Below, in pieces: positions 1 to 11,100 of a DNA stretch of 64,000 nt. The translations under genes and the position numbers were made by a program. The stretch is from Acheta domesticus (Eukaryota > Arthropoda > Insecta > Orthoptera > Gryllidae): positions 169,245,011 to 169,309,010 of the forward strand of contig JAHLJT010008446.1 of the NCBI GenBank assembly GCA_031308135.1, read 5' to 3'. Numbering within the stretch: the stretch's first letter is position 1; each line of letters starts with the position of its first letter. The notes under the pieces were generated by a model that did not search any database, had not been told where the DNA came from, and was given only the letters and a program-made list of their open reading frames with translations.

Positions 1-442
1 TACACAATTATATTTTTTACAATTATCTCACGTTTTTAGTATTTAAATTATTCGCGATTTGTATGCATTATTTCATTGGCTTTAAATGATATCTCATAAA
101 GTTTCTCCAAAACTCAAAAGTTTTCTGTGAAAACGAGCTAGAAGTTCCGCATTTTCAGAAACGTTCAAACGCCATTTTCTCAAAACACGTCTCCAAATGT
201 TGCAAGAAAATGTCCATATTTTATGAGGTTTTCCCTTGTATAATATTCTTAAAGTCATGTTTCAATTCTACCATTAGGGAACTGAAAAAGTGAGAAAATG
301 TGAAAAAATGTAATAAGGACGGCAATAGATGGCAGCTGAAAAGTGGGTGGGGCAAAACCAAAAAGCTAGCCCAGAGCAAAGTTATTAGGATACGAACTAG
401 TACGAGAGAGTCTGTGCCATTCTGTAGCTCCATTAGTTTAGT
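1..442 (-). repeat. Family X repeat, copy 1 (cut by window edge)
   Basis: This is the outer part of the interspersed repeat called family X here, in reverse orientation and running off the left edge. The recognisable end is the stretch near 395-442 (a GGCAGCTG-containing block, then CTGTGCCATTCTGTAGC and ATTAGT). The same end recurs at about 21100-21147 and, inverted, at 44370 and 45878. Open frames inside it are incidental because they are not kept between copies. Confidence 0.6.
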
Positions 443-1779
443 TTCTTTTTTTTCACAAATCACACTACTGGTGCTATAACTGGGGCAGAAGTTCTCGTTT
501 CCTTTGTAACAGAAGTATAAAACTGAATTTATCTTGAAAAATTGTGTGTCCAATAATTCCGACTTTCCCCCAGTCATCCTTCCAACAAGAACCGTAAACT
601 GAGGTGGCTTGGTGGCTCAAGAATGAACAATAGAAGCGAAAGCGGAGGTGGAGCGGGAAGGATTCGCAAAGTTGTCTATTTGCGAACTACAGTCGCAGTG
701 CCTTTTCGGATTTGGAAATCCCGAACCCACTCCCCACGATCTTTTTGTCCCAGCTCTTTGCGGTGGGTGGCCGTGAAGAGAGGACTGCCCGTCGCACACA
801 CATCATAGGTGCAATGGAAGAACAACGTACACCATCGTTTGTCAGTGGACAAATTGAATCAGACCCGCAGAAATAAAGATTTTCTGCATCACATACAAAG
901 ATGAAGTTTCACAATTACTATAATTGTAATAGAATCAGAAGATACCGAAAGTGAAGATAAGTTTCGTGAATTATAAAATACGAGTACAAATATTTACTTT
1001 CGTTTTTCTCCAATAACGCTTAATTTCGTTACTTTAAAGCATTCGTTTTCTCTGTGCATCCAGCCACCGCGAAGAGTTGGGTCTAGCAAGCGCTAAGGAA
1101 GGATTCTCACAGACGTTGCCTCACCGGGGCGACCGCCAACAAATAGGCATCGCCCAGAACGGTCTCTCCCCACATTCGAAAATGGTTTTGATACCAGCAG
1201 TCCGACACGTGTGCATACTGCCATTATTCGCTAACAACTCGCAGAATTATCAACACATTCTCTCCTAGATTCGGACTAGGAGGAAAACAAAGACATGCAC
1301 AAGGTCTGTAAACCTAAACATCAATATTCAAAATTAAAACATTGTCCAAAAATCATCTGGTTTAGGAACATCTAACATATACATACCGGGGATAATTTGA
1401 TTCGACAATGACCGTGTTTATTAGTTTATAATTATGGTTTAACTGTCAAAAGAAAACTGAAAATAATTACAATCAAATTGAGCCGGAAAACATGAATGCA
1501 GAAAACTGGAGCGCTCACATACATCTCAAGGGGTCAGTGCTTCCTAAGCTCGCCGAAAGAGGGTAAGGGAAGAAAGGGGAGGAGCCCTAACGTAGCGTAT
1601 GGACGTCTCTCCACGTATAAAACACTAGGACAAGTGTAGGAAATACTAGGGCAATCTCTTGGGCTGGAGATAGTGTTCTTGATGCACATACTTCAATTAG
1701 AGTTCACGTTGTTCGAACACGGAACTGACAATGGTATCAATCATCCAATGTTATTTCACATTTTAACGTATAAATTATG
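443..1779. other. No recognised feature
   Basis: Mixed-composition sequence with only short open frames, two of which (617-799 minus and 623-808 plus) are simply opposite strands of one GC-richer patch. I see no splice-bounded exon, RNA gene or element end here. Confidence 0.4.
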
Positions 1780-2040
1780 TCTAGGAAAACCCGGCAGACG
1801 TTGTTCTGCCCTTCGTCTTCCTCTTTCCCCTCCCATCTCCGTTTCTCACTGTCTCTCCCTCCCTCACCCTGTCCTGTATGTCTCTGTGTGTCTCTGTCTC
1901 TGCCGCTCTCTGTCCCTCTCATTCACATTTACTTGCACATTCTGCATGTCTCTGAGCAGGTGAGGTAATATCGGGAAGCGCCTTACCAGCAAAAATGTAA
2001 AAGAATGTTCAGGAAGAGTTCATTCAGTAGAATACCACAC
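1780..2040 (+). repeat. Dispersed repeat Y, copy 1
   Basis: A pyrimidine-rich stretch beginning near CTAGGAAAACCCGGCAGA. It recurs at 18091-18245, including the shared later block GAGGTAATATCGG and a GAATGTTCA-AGAGTTCATTC motif. Copy 1 carries about 80 extra bases of TCTCTG/TCTCCC low-complexity DNA in the middle. At the second site the block directly follows a hAT-like coding remnant, so Y may be the 3' end of that element family; this is inference. Confidence 0.5.
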
Positions 2041-2721
2041 CACATTAGTCAATTCTGTAGATTCACACCACACTTTTTGCCATTAGAGCTTCACACGTCT
2101 GTCAGTCTGCTCTGAATGGCACTGGTCTACACACATTATTTCACTACACAATTGTTCATAAAGTTCAGAGAAATTTTTATTTACGGCGAAAAGTTTTAGG
2201 CCCGATTAACGCTTTACAGAATTATAAATCAGTCTATCATTGGCGTGTAACTTGCTTCTTGTTCTTCAACTGTTTTCTGCTCATCATTGTAATTTTTTGC
2301 TGGGTGTCATGTGATACGTTCTCTACCACAACAAGCTGTATGATAAGGGGTACAGTATTATAACTGTTGAAGTACTGTGTAGAATCTATATCAAATCCAT
2401 GAGATTCACTGCTGTTCTACTGCTCTGTGCTGACACTGAAATACTAAACTTGAGTACGCACGTCTTACTATGTTTCAACAGTTGAGCTCAAAATTTCAGA
2501 ATAAGATACACGTTTCAGTCCAGTAAAGGAAAAGAGTAGCGCGGAAGTGTGAACACTAAAGTGAAGTTCGACCAAGCGAAGTTTAAAATCAGTTTAATTT
2601 CCTTTTTGGACATTGGGCATTTTGGGACATTTGGATATAAGGCAGTTGTAGTGGTTTCTTGTTTTCGTTTTATACAGGTGAAATAACATGTCAGTACAGG
2701 TCATGGACAGGTTTCACTGCA
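2041..2721. other. No recognised feature
   Basis: AT-rich sequence without a supported ORF, RNA gene or repeat boundary, ending in the (TAA)n tract that receives the LINE copies. Confidence 0.4.
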
Positions 2722-2770
2722 GTAATAATAACAATAATAATAATAACAATAATAATAATAATAATAATAA
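2722..2770. repeat. (TAA)n microsatellite left of LINE copy 1
   Basis: About 16 units of TAA with two AAC interruptions. It abuts the 5'-truncated end of the first Dong-like LINE copy. Together with the tracts at 3255-3297 and 8669-8716 it suggests that the element inserts into TAA repeats. Confidence 0.85.
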
Positions 2771-3254
2771 ACGGTGACGTCTGATGTATTGTGTACGATA
2801 TTGTACGACCAACAAATTCAAACTGATCGCACATAGCGGCAAACAAACCAGATATAGTAATCCGGCATTTGGAGAACAAATCGTGTTTATTTGTCGATGT
2901 TGCTGTACCTTGCAATCAAAACGTCGTTACCAAGGAGGCAGAGAAACGTCTTAAATACAAGAGTTTGGAAATCGAGATCAGCCGAATGTGGAGTGTAAAG
3001 CACAGGTCGTACCGATAGTTATCGGAGCTCTGGGATTTGTTCCGCAAAATTTGAGAAAGAACTTGTCTAAACTCCCCGGTAATTCAACAGACTGGGAAGT
3101 GCAAGAAATTGCTTTATTTGGAATAGCCCACATTTTGCGCAAAGCATTGTAGAGGCACCGACAGCCCCTAGATCTGCTCCTTAGGTAGCTAGTTGCAATC
3201 TGGAGAAGATTTTATACTCAGCCGACTCATAACATCTTTAGTCGTGATGAAGGG
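2771..3254 (+). mobile_element. Dong/R4-like LINE, 5'-truncated copy 1
   Basis: This is the last ~485 bp of an RLE-type LINE, roughly 90% identical by eye to 8187-8668. It starts inside the coding region at ACGGTGACGTCTG and still encodes the end of the restriction-like endonuclease: a KPDIVIR motif followed 14 residues later by the DVAVPC stretch, then a KYKSLEIEI-RMW block. Frame breaks follow, so it is dead. It ends with GTCGTGATGAAGGGG and passes straight into (AAT)n, which behaves like a 3' tail. The truncation is as expected from incomplete target-primed reverse transcription. Assignment to the Dong/R4 group rests on the motifs plus the TAA flanks. Confidence 0.75.

Positions 3255-3297
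<43 letters not shown>
3255..3297. repeat. (TAA)n between the two LINE copies
   Basis: About 13 TAA units joining the 3' end of LINE copy 1 to the 5' end of copy 2. It can be read both as the tail of copy 1 and as the target of copy 2. Confidence 0.85.
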
Positions 3298-3299
<2 letters not shown>

Positions 3300-3804
3300 C
3301 AACTCCACCTAGGGAGTACACGACCTTGCAGTTGGTGCTGGAGCTTGAGTACCCCCATGAGGCTGAGAGCTATGTCAGTGGTAGCCTAGCTACCGGTAGG
3401 GCCTCCCATGCTGAATAGGTTGAAGGTGAGGGGTCAGATGAAGAAGTACTCCATTTTGAGGAGAGGGGAAGTAAGTAAAGAGGGAAGAGTCATAAACCTT
3501 TGGACTTTCTGTTATCGGCCCATGGAGGGTACAGGAGAGAAAATGGGTTGGCACACTAGGCCACTGATTAGAGAGGAGGCCCGACCCTTGCATTAGCCTG
3601 CGAAGAAGGCTGCCCTTCAGCAGCCAGTGAAATTCCTGCAGGGTTTAGTAATGCCGACAGGCGATCGGAGGACCCCCCTTGCTGGGCCCTGCGGGGGGAT
3701 GCTCCGAAGCCACTGTGGGTCGCAATAACGAATGGCAGGACAACAACTCAAGGGTTAAGTTTGATCTGTAAACTCTAACTTGCGTCCCTGTGAATCTTCA
3801 CTTA

Positions 3805-5235
3805 AGGTGAGACGGTAGGCCAATTTTTTTAAAAAAAAATGGAATTTTCTTTTTTTGAATAATTAAATAATATGTTCTTTTATGAACGTTTCTAACCAAA
3901 TTCCTTGATTTATTCCGTCTGTAAGTGAAGGAAATTTATTTTTAAAGATTCCACTGACAACTGTCAGACTGCAATACTACTGTACTTCCGTGCATACAAC
4001 GTCTTATATCTCTTGTTATAATTTTGTCAGAAAGCTAGTTTTTGTTTACTTTTGTAAGGAATTTTGTCTGCAGGGTGCTGATAGAACAGTTTGTGCGATA
4101 GTCCAATTTTTGTAAATGCATTATTTAGTTAACAATTTTTCCACACGTATAGAAGCCTGACTTGATGTTTTTATGGTATAGTAAAGTTCAATTTATTAAC
4201 AATTGATGATGTGTTATAGTCTACAAAATTAAAATAAATGTCTCATATGTTCTACAATGGCGAAATGTAAGGAATCTTTAAACAACGCATTTTCAAAGAA
4301 AATCAGCATATCAGATCAAATCCTTTGCAGCACGAAAATAATGATAATACGAGTCCGAATGCATGTGAAACTCTTCCTAGTCAGTCTAAAAGGAAAAAAA
4401 CGTAGTGTAAATACCGAAGTTGAAAATAATACAAGTGAAGACATAACTTTTCAGAGATGGCTACATGGCAAAATACACAATGTGAGGCATTCAAGAACAC
4501 CATTTGTATAAGAATACCAAAATATCTTTTGTTGGTATCAGAACTTTACAATTAGGGAGTGTCTGTTGTAATAAATAATGATAGAAATTGTGCCGTATGT
4601 GAAGTTATGAAAAAATTACCTGTGTCACGTGGAAAAACCCTTGCTGATATTTGTAGAGAACTTGACAGATTACGCACTGCGAAGGCAAAATATGATGACC
4701 AACAAATGCCAAAGGAGACGAGAAAGAAGAAAAGAAAAACTCAGGCTAGTCTAAAAGATAGTGAAACCTCTTATTATGATGTAGGCTGCCTGTAGTTACT
4801 CTCTGGTGAAAATATTCTAAGTTTTCCTAACATATGCTTCTCTGAAAATTTTGAGTGCCATTTTCTCAGAAGTTAAAATTTTGAAACGTTTGCCCCATTA
4901 TCTCCGAAACTATTAAATTTATCTGCATGAAATTTTTACTGATGATAAACCACGTTATACTAAGAATGTGGATCCTCAATCGTGATTATTACTTCTCTAG
5001 TCCATGTGTTAGGAATTTTTTTGCACATTTTCTTGAAGAAAAATTCGTTTCTTGGAAAAAAATTAATAAATCGCTTCAGAAAGAGATAACAACTTAACTG
5101 AGGATCAGTAATCTCTTCATATATCTCTTAATAAGTAGTGCAAAATCCATTAAAATTTATTCAGTAGTTTCTGAGAAAATGGGTCACAAAGTTGCTCGTT
5201 TTAACATTGATGGGATAGGGCCTACCGTCTCACCT
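3805..5235. mobile_element. TIR DNA transposon nested in the LINE 5' region
   Basis: Perfect 17-bp terminal inverted repeats, AGGTGAGACGGTAGGCC at 3805-3821 and its complement at 5219-5235, flanked on both sides by TA (3803-3804 and 5236-5237). Length 1431 bp. The TA duplication fits Tc1/mariner-like or other TA-targeting families, but I recognise no transposase. The interior is AT-rich with two short ORFs. Both flanks belong to the Dong-like LINE, so this insertion is younger than the LINE. Confidence 0.8.
4257..4795 (+). pseudogene. Short ORFs inside the TIR transposon, unrecognised
   Basis: Two open frames, 4257-4511 (84 codons) and 4559-4795 (78 codons), lie on the same strand about 45 bp apart. 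The first contains KCKESLNNAF near its start. The second has an NNDRNCAVCEVMKK segment and ends in a basic ETRKKKRKTQ stretch, then acidic and tyrosine residues. This could be the C-terminal part of a decayed transposase belonging to the surrounding 1.4-kb element, since the frames occupy its centre and end well before the right TIR. I do not recognise the family, and codon-level conservation cannot be judged from one copy. Confidence 0.25.
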
Positions 5236-5237
5236 TA

Positions 5238-8200
5238 CAACCAATGAGCAAAATGGATGTAACAAGAAATGTAACGAATCTTAACGTGTCTTATTGTACC
5301 AACGTCCCATAGCCGCTCAGAAAACCGAACTAATGTCACCTTGTCGACGTCTGGCCATCCCACGGATGTTAGTCGCAGGGACCCAGAGCCATCGTCAGAG
5401 ATGGACGCGGGATGAACTGAAGGAGGTGATATGGTGCTTTTACTACGCAAAAGCGAAAAACGGGAGCTCAGAAATAAAGATTTCAAGGTATGGAGAGAGC
5501 AGAACCCAGATATGAGACCTACCCTAGACTCAAAGAAGCTTGCCAGTCAACGACGATACATACTCAGCAGTGGAAAATTCACAGCAGAACAACTTGCTAG
5601 ACATTGAGAGAAATGCGGAGTATGTACTTCGCTTGAACAATCCACATGACGAACATGTAGAACTTGAAAATGATGATCCCGTGGAAGTTTCATCTCTTTC
5701 CAGTGAAACACACGTCAGTGGTGAAATTAATCTGGCAATGAATTACACGATAAGGACATAATGCGAAATCTCCTTCGGCGCGAGATAGAAAGAATTAGTC
5801 AACTTCCGTTTGAATCTCGCGAACCGTTGAGAAGAATATACGAAACTGCCAAAGCTAAAAGAGTGATATAAAAAGTGAATTCTGTCTTAAATGAGGTGGT
5901 GGAGACTCCAGGCAGAGATCTAGATATTACTGAAATCAATCACATCATATATGCAACTGGATATCTAGTATCTCAGATAATTTTGGGGCCAGCCAAGAAC
6001 ACCGACGGCCGACAGCAAAACAGAGTAAACAGCTCTGTACCCCCATGGATGAACAGAATTATGAAACGGATAGCCGACACCCGGCGCGAAATATCACTCT
6101 TAGCTGAGGCATCTTCTAAATCAAGGCACACCTCTAAAGTTCAACGAAAAATATTCAACGTTGAACAAAAATACCAAATTGAAAATGACACACAGGAGAG
6201 CAGATCCTACAACAAAGACGCATCTTGGCTTCAATCTGAAGTTGATGCTGCCGATGAACTTGTAGAAACAGTGGAAGATGTTCACCAATTCTCGGAAGAG
6301 GACCTCTTCCAAGCAATTAAGAACATGGGAAACTGGAAGTCCCCCGGGATTGATAAGATCCAGATTTATTGGATTAAGAAATTAACATCAATACATTCTC
6401 ATCTAGCAAAGGCTGTTAATAAAATTTTTGAAAACCCAAAGGAAATCCCGGAATGGCTCACACGCGGCATCACGTATTTGCTACCCAAAGCGGTAGACAG
6501 CTCTTTGGCGAAGAACTACAGGCCAATTACTTGTCTGCCAGTAATGTACAAAGTTATAACTTCAGCCATAGCTGACAAAATGTACAGACATCTAGATAAG
6601 AACATCTAATGCCAGCTGAACAAAAAGGATGTCGTAAAGGCTCTTATGGCTGTAAGGAAATCTTGCTCATGAATAAAGTCATCTTCAATGATGTAAAGAA
6701 ACGCAAACGTAATTTGAGTATGGCTTGGATTGACTACCAAAAGGCCTTTGATAGTGTACCACACGACTGGATTTTGAAGACACTGGAGATCTATCGATTT
6801 CATCCTAGACTTTTGAATTTTGCAAGGCTAGTATGAAGTCGTGGAGTACCAAGTTACTAATACACAGCGGAAAGGAAGCAATAGACACCAAAAGTATTCA
6901 GATTAACATGGGGAATTTTTCAAGGAGATTCACTATCCCCTCTGCTGTTTTGCATTAGTTAGATCCACTAACGAGACAGTTGTCGCATGCTGACTTTGGT
7001 TTTAAGCTCCATGGTGATGAAAGGCCAGTATCACATTTGTTTTACATGGATGATCTGAAAGTGTTTGCTAAGAATGAAGCGATTCTCTCCCAAATGCTGT
7101 CTGTCGTGAATGACTTTAGCAATGACATCTGCATGAAGTTTGGTCTTGACAAGGTGTGCAAAAATCAATTTAAAAAGAGGGAAACTCACAACGTCTGAGA
7201 ACATTGAAATTGATACGCACACTGTGATTCAAGATCTTGAGCCAGGTAAAACTTGCAAATATCTGGGCATTGAAGAATGTGAAACCATCTCGAACGACAC
7301 AATGAAAAAGAGAATTCGTAGGGAGTATTACAGGACAGTGAGATTGGTCTTGCAGTCCGTTCTGAATTCCAGGAATAAAATTTCTGCAATAGGTAGTTTG
7401 GCGGTACCTGTAGCCGAATACAGTTTTGGACTAGTGGACTGGACTGAGCAGGAAATTCGCACCATGGATCGAAAAACCAGAAAACTGCTAACAATGCATC
7501 ATGTTGCCCACCCTCGAGCTGATAACATAGACTTTATGTGTCACGTAAGGAAGGCGGAAGAGGCCTCAGACAAATTGAGGCCTCCTGGCACAACGCAATA
7601 GTCGGGATGGGAAAGTATGTAGTCAGCCATCAAGATGACCCTTTAATGAGGCAGGTCATGAAATCTGACCGAAGAATGGGAAACAGAGCCATTGTTAGTG
7701 TAGCTAGAAGCATTGCGAAGAAAACTAGGCAAGACACGTCGAATAACACAGACACTGAACTTCTGATGCTGCTAAACATGAAGTGTGAGACACAAAAAAT
7801 GTTAAAGAAACCGTGGAGAGACAAACCACTCACGGACAATACCTAAAAAGTATGGACAAGGTGCAGATCAATAAAGATCAATCATTTATTTGGCTTAAAA
7901 GGGGAAGAATGAAGCCAGAATCGGAAGCACTTGTATTAGCTGCCCATGATCAGGCTTGAGAACACATTACGATAAAGCGGTTCTCAAAATTTCCAAGATG
8001 ATAAATGCCGCATTTGCCTGGAGCAAGTAGAAACCATTGATCATATTGTCTCAGCTTGTCCAATCCTAGCAAAGACCGAATACCTTAAAAGACATGACAG
8101 GGTGTGTAGCTACCTCCACTGGCAGATCTGTACCGCCCTCGGAGTTCGAAAACACGCCCCAAGTGGTACGAACACTCACCAAAACCGGTGACGTCTGTTG

Positions 8201-8412
8201 GATTGTGTACGATATTGTACGACCAACAAATTCAAACTGATCGCACGATAGCGGCAAACAAACCGGATATAGTTATCCGGGATTTGGCGAAAAAATCGTG
8301 TCTACTTATCGATGTTGCTGTACCTTGCGATCAAAACGTCGTTACCAGGAGGCAAAGAAACGCATTAAATACAAGAGTTTGGAATCGAGATCAGCCGAAT
8401 GTGGGGGCGTAA
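5238..8412 (+). pseudogene. Dong/R4-like LINE ORF: reverse transcriptase plus restriction-like endonuclease
   Basis: One ancestral ORF is now split by stops and frameshifts. In order: an N-terminal RWTRDELKEVIWC segment (~5396-5440) and SKKLASQRRYILSSGKF (~5530-5580); reverse-transcriptase motifs at about 6290-7190, including GNWKSPGIDKI, KNYRPITCLPVMYK, MAWIDYQKAFDSVPHDW and the catalytic FYMDDLK; then a zinc knuckle of the form C-X2-C-X8-H-X4-C, intact at about 8006-8059. The endonuclease motif KPD-X14-D follows at 8260-8313. The main breaks are after 5515, 5761, 6609, 6836, 7198, 7601 and 7846. This order (RT, CCHC, RLE) is that of site-selective R2/R4-type LINEs. The protein would copy its RNA at a nicked target. 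It is clearly inactive, although its catalytic residues survive. Confidence 0.8.
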
Positions 8413-8667
8413 AAGCACAGGTCATCCGATAGTTATCGGAGCTCTGGGATTTGTTCCGCAAAATTTGAGTAAGAACTTGTCTAAACTCCCAGGTAATTCA
8501 AAGAATGGGAAGTGCAAGAAATCGCTTTATTTGGAACAGCCCACATTTTGCGTAAAGTATTGTAGAGGCACTGATAGTCACCGGATCTGCTCCTTACGTA
8601 GCTGGTTGCAACCTGGAGTAGACTTTATATTCAGCCGACTCATAACATCTTTAGTCGTGATGTAATG

Positions 8668-8668
<1 letters not shown>

Positions 8669-8716
<48 letters not shown>
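8669..8716. repeat. (TAA)n right of LINE copy 2
   Basis: About 16 TAA units directly after the 3' end of LINE copy 2, serving as its tail and/or the remaining target repeat. Confidence 0.85.
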
Positions 8717-8718
<2 letters not shown>

Positions 8719-9429
8719 TTACGTATAACACAAGTAGCAAAACCTAGTCAGGGCGCGTCGGTATTCCGACGTGCCTAACGTACTGAGTCGCAGGTGTGAT
8801 TCAGTCATTCCACAGTAAAGAAACAAAATAAGAGTTTTTAAATTGTTAAACTAAGCTCTAATGCATTTTCTTAGGCTTTTCAGAAACAATTGCATTGAAG
8901 AATGTCGCATTTACTTTTTTTTCTTATTTTGAAAGTCGTGTATATTACTTTACATTGTGGTCTACATCATACTAATCGAAGATGACTCGAGTGACAAACG
9001 TTTCCTTAGTTTTAAAACATGTTCGAAGTTTCCATTTTTTTGTCATTGTGGCCGATATATTGAAAAATACGACCTACTGGGTTTGGTTGCTGCAAATTCT
9101 ACAGATAACTATTCTATTACTAAGTCCACTTTTTCTAGAACAAAATGGATGGGAAGACATCATCCAAATTTTAATAAAACATCTGACAGAAATGCTATTG
9201 CGTAATTTCACATTATTCATTTACATTGATTTTACCAAAAAGGGGATTACTTTCGGGAAATACTGTTTCCCACCTTCATACAAACATAACGCGTGCATTT
9301 AATTGACTTTAACATAACTTACAGTTCGAGACGTTCGAAACTACGTAATGTACACACTGCCGAATCTGCCGATACCTATATATTTTTTTAAATTTTATTC
9401 TTGGATACTGTCTATTATTAGTTCATATT
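8717..9429. other. No recognised feature
   Basis: AT-rich sequence with overlapping ORFs of 82 and 106 codons (8957-9205, 8982-9302). Their translations are hydrophobic or low-complexity and match nothing I know. I treat them as chance frames. Confidence 0.35.
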
Positions 9430-9686
9430 GAGGAACTAGTTTCTTTTTTAAAGATAGTAAATGTAATGAATTATATAAACACTAAATTTCTTATTCATTA
9501 GATCCAACGTCTCGGCAAGTGTTTCTTGTCATCTCCAGGATTTGTTTTCTAGATGTAACAATGTACTACAAACCCTGAATATGACAAGAAACACTTATCG
9601 AGACGTTGGTTCTAATAAATAAGAAATTTAATTACTATTTATGTAACTCACTACATTTACTGTCTTAAAAAAGGGAGCTAATTCCT
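9430..9686. repeat. Foldback palindrome with ~115-bp arms
   Basis: 9430-9545 and 9568-9686 are imperfect inverted repeats (about 85% by eye) around a 22-bp loop. The best conserved core is CCAACGTCTCG-(G/A)-(C/T)AAGTGTTTCTTGTCAT. There is no ORF. It could be a MITE that lost its spacer or a foldback element; I found no clear target duplication. Confidence 0.7.
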
Positions 9687-9931
9687 ATCTATATTTATTT
9701 TGTGTCTTGAGCAGATCTTTTCATCACAAATAAAAAGCAGGTGACTAACATACTCGTCCTGCGAATCTTAAAGAAAGCACGGGAGAACTATAGATATTAG
9801 ATGGCGGTTTGCCGGGCTCTACAAACAATACGGTATCATGAACCTAAAAATTACAGTTCCCAGCTTGAATTAGGCACATTGTACATATGCTATGAGGTCT
9901 TCGGGCAGTTCCGCAAATGGGGTAGCTGACG

Positions 9932-10830
9932 TTGGTTTTCTGTCACATTTCACTTACTATATGTGTGTTAATCCCATTTCGATGTTTGATGCAGCGTTGG
10001 ATTGAGGATGCAGCTTGCCAGCGCGCTATTTCACCACTCTATAAAATCTCTCCGATGGTACAAAGAAATTATAAAATAACTTCGGCAATTTTATTTGGGA
10101 AAGTGCTTCGCAAGGTGAATTCAATACAGGAGACAAATACCGTCATGATGAAAAATCGAGCCGAAAAATACGAGAGCTCGTTAATCTCTGCTAATTCAAC
10201 CTGGTAGTGGCATGGCAACGGAAGTGCTTAGAAGTAATATATAAGTAAAATTTTATTTAAACACATAGTTTTTCACAAATAGTTCATTTTCTTTTTAAAA
10301 TCAGTTCCAAATCGGAGTCGATATTTTGAGTTTTATGATACTCAGTTACAGAAGATCACAACTAGCTTGATATGCGCAAAAAAGTAATATTAAAATGCGG
10401 AAAATATCGAAAACACGAAATGATGGATCCTAATCGGGCAACAAGAGAACCGCCGAAGCTTGCCTGGCTCGCTCCTACCGCTTACAGGCGCCAGCTGCAT
10501 CTCTCGGTTCATCTCTCGCGCCAACGTGCTAGTTCCACGGCGTGGCGGCGCGGCGCGGCGCGGCGCGGGGGAAAGGGGACATATTTTGCCAAATTCCACT
10601 TTACGACGCACCTATTCATCCGATTTGGACGATTGATACGGCGTTGGATTCAGGAAGCATATCCCCATCGCGCCAAAAATCCACATTTTTTTAATGTCTT
10701 TCTGGAACTATGAGGAATTTGAAAATGAGTTTTGGATTTTTGGAAAAGGGCTTCGTAGCTTAAATTCTATTCCCTACAATTTTTTCGCTACAGAATAATT
10801 ATAGGCCTTTTCGAGGCTAGTTCTGCAAAT
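9932..10830. repeat. Diverged direct repeat pair around a GC-rich patch
   Basis: 9940-10140 and 10590-10800 share scattered similarity. Both contain a TTGAT-C-GCGTTGGATT block (near 9985 and 10633) and, about 100 bp on, a TTTTGGGAAA/GGCTTCG-type block. They look like two old copies of an unclassified repeat. The sequence between them is GC-rich with no supported gene. Confidence 0.3.
10541..10573. repeat. GGCGC short tandem repeat
   Basis: GGCGC repeated about five times (GGCGGCGCGGCGCGGCGC) inside a GC-rich patch. It is strikingly unlike the AT-rich surroundings. Confidence 0.6.
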
Positions 10831-11100
10831 TTTCTGTCTGTGAAAGGAACTGAGAACATTACTCATCGCCATCCAACGCATTATCGGATGTTGCAGTATC
10901 ATATTTTGAAAGATGAATTCAGGTGTCTCGGAAGGCATGTCATTTTCGTCACATTGAAAACTTGAGAGTTAAGTTTTGTAATATTGGGGTATATATTAAT
11001 TACTTAATCCACTTTATTATTACGCCAGAACTACATATGTTTACTTCTTACTATGGAATTTGTAATTCTACAATATAAATAGACACACATATTTCGCAAA

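Larger units (their letters stand above)
3298..8668 (+). mobile_element. Dong/R4-like LINE, nearly full-length copy 2
   Basis: A LINE about 3.9 kb long once the nested DNA transposon (3805-5235) is subtracted, bounded on both sides by (TAA)n. The first ~500 bp (3298-3804) has no coding frame and looks like a 5' untranslated region; downstream comes one decayed ORF. The 3' end matches copy 1. Dong from Bombyx is known to insert in TAA repeats, and the RLE-type domain set here agrees with that group. The 5' limit is inferred from the (TAA)n boundary. Membership of 3298-3804 in the same element is inferred because it ends at the TIR transposon and coding sequence resumes just beyond it. Confidence 0.7.

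Noticed and set aside
3805..5235. piggyBac assignment for the element in the LINE
   Set aside because: The left side has TTAA overlapping the first base of the end, but the right side reads TTAC; only TA is duplicated on both sides.
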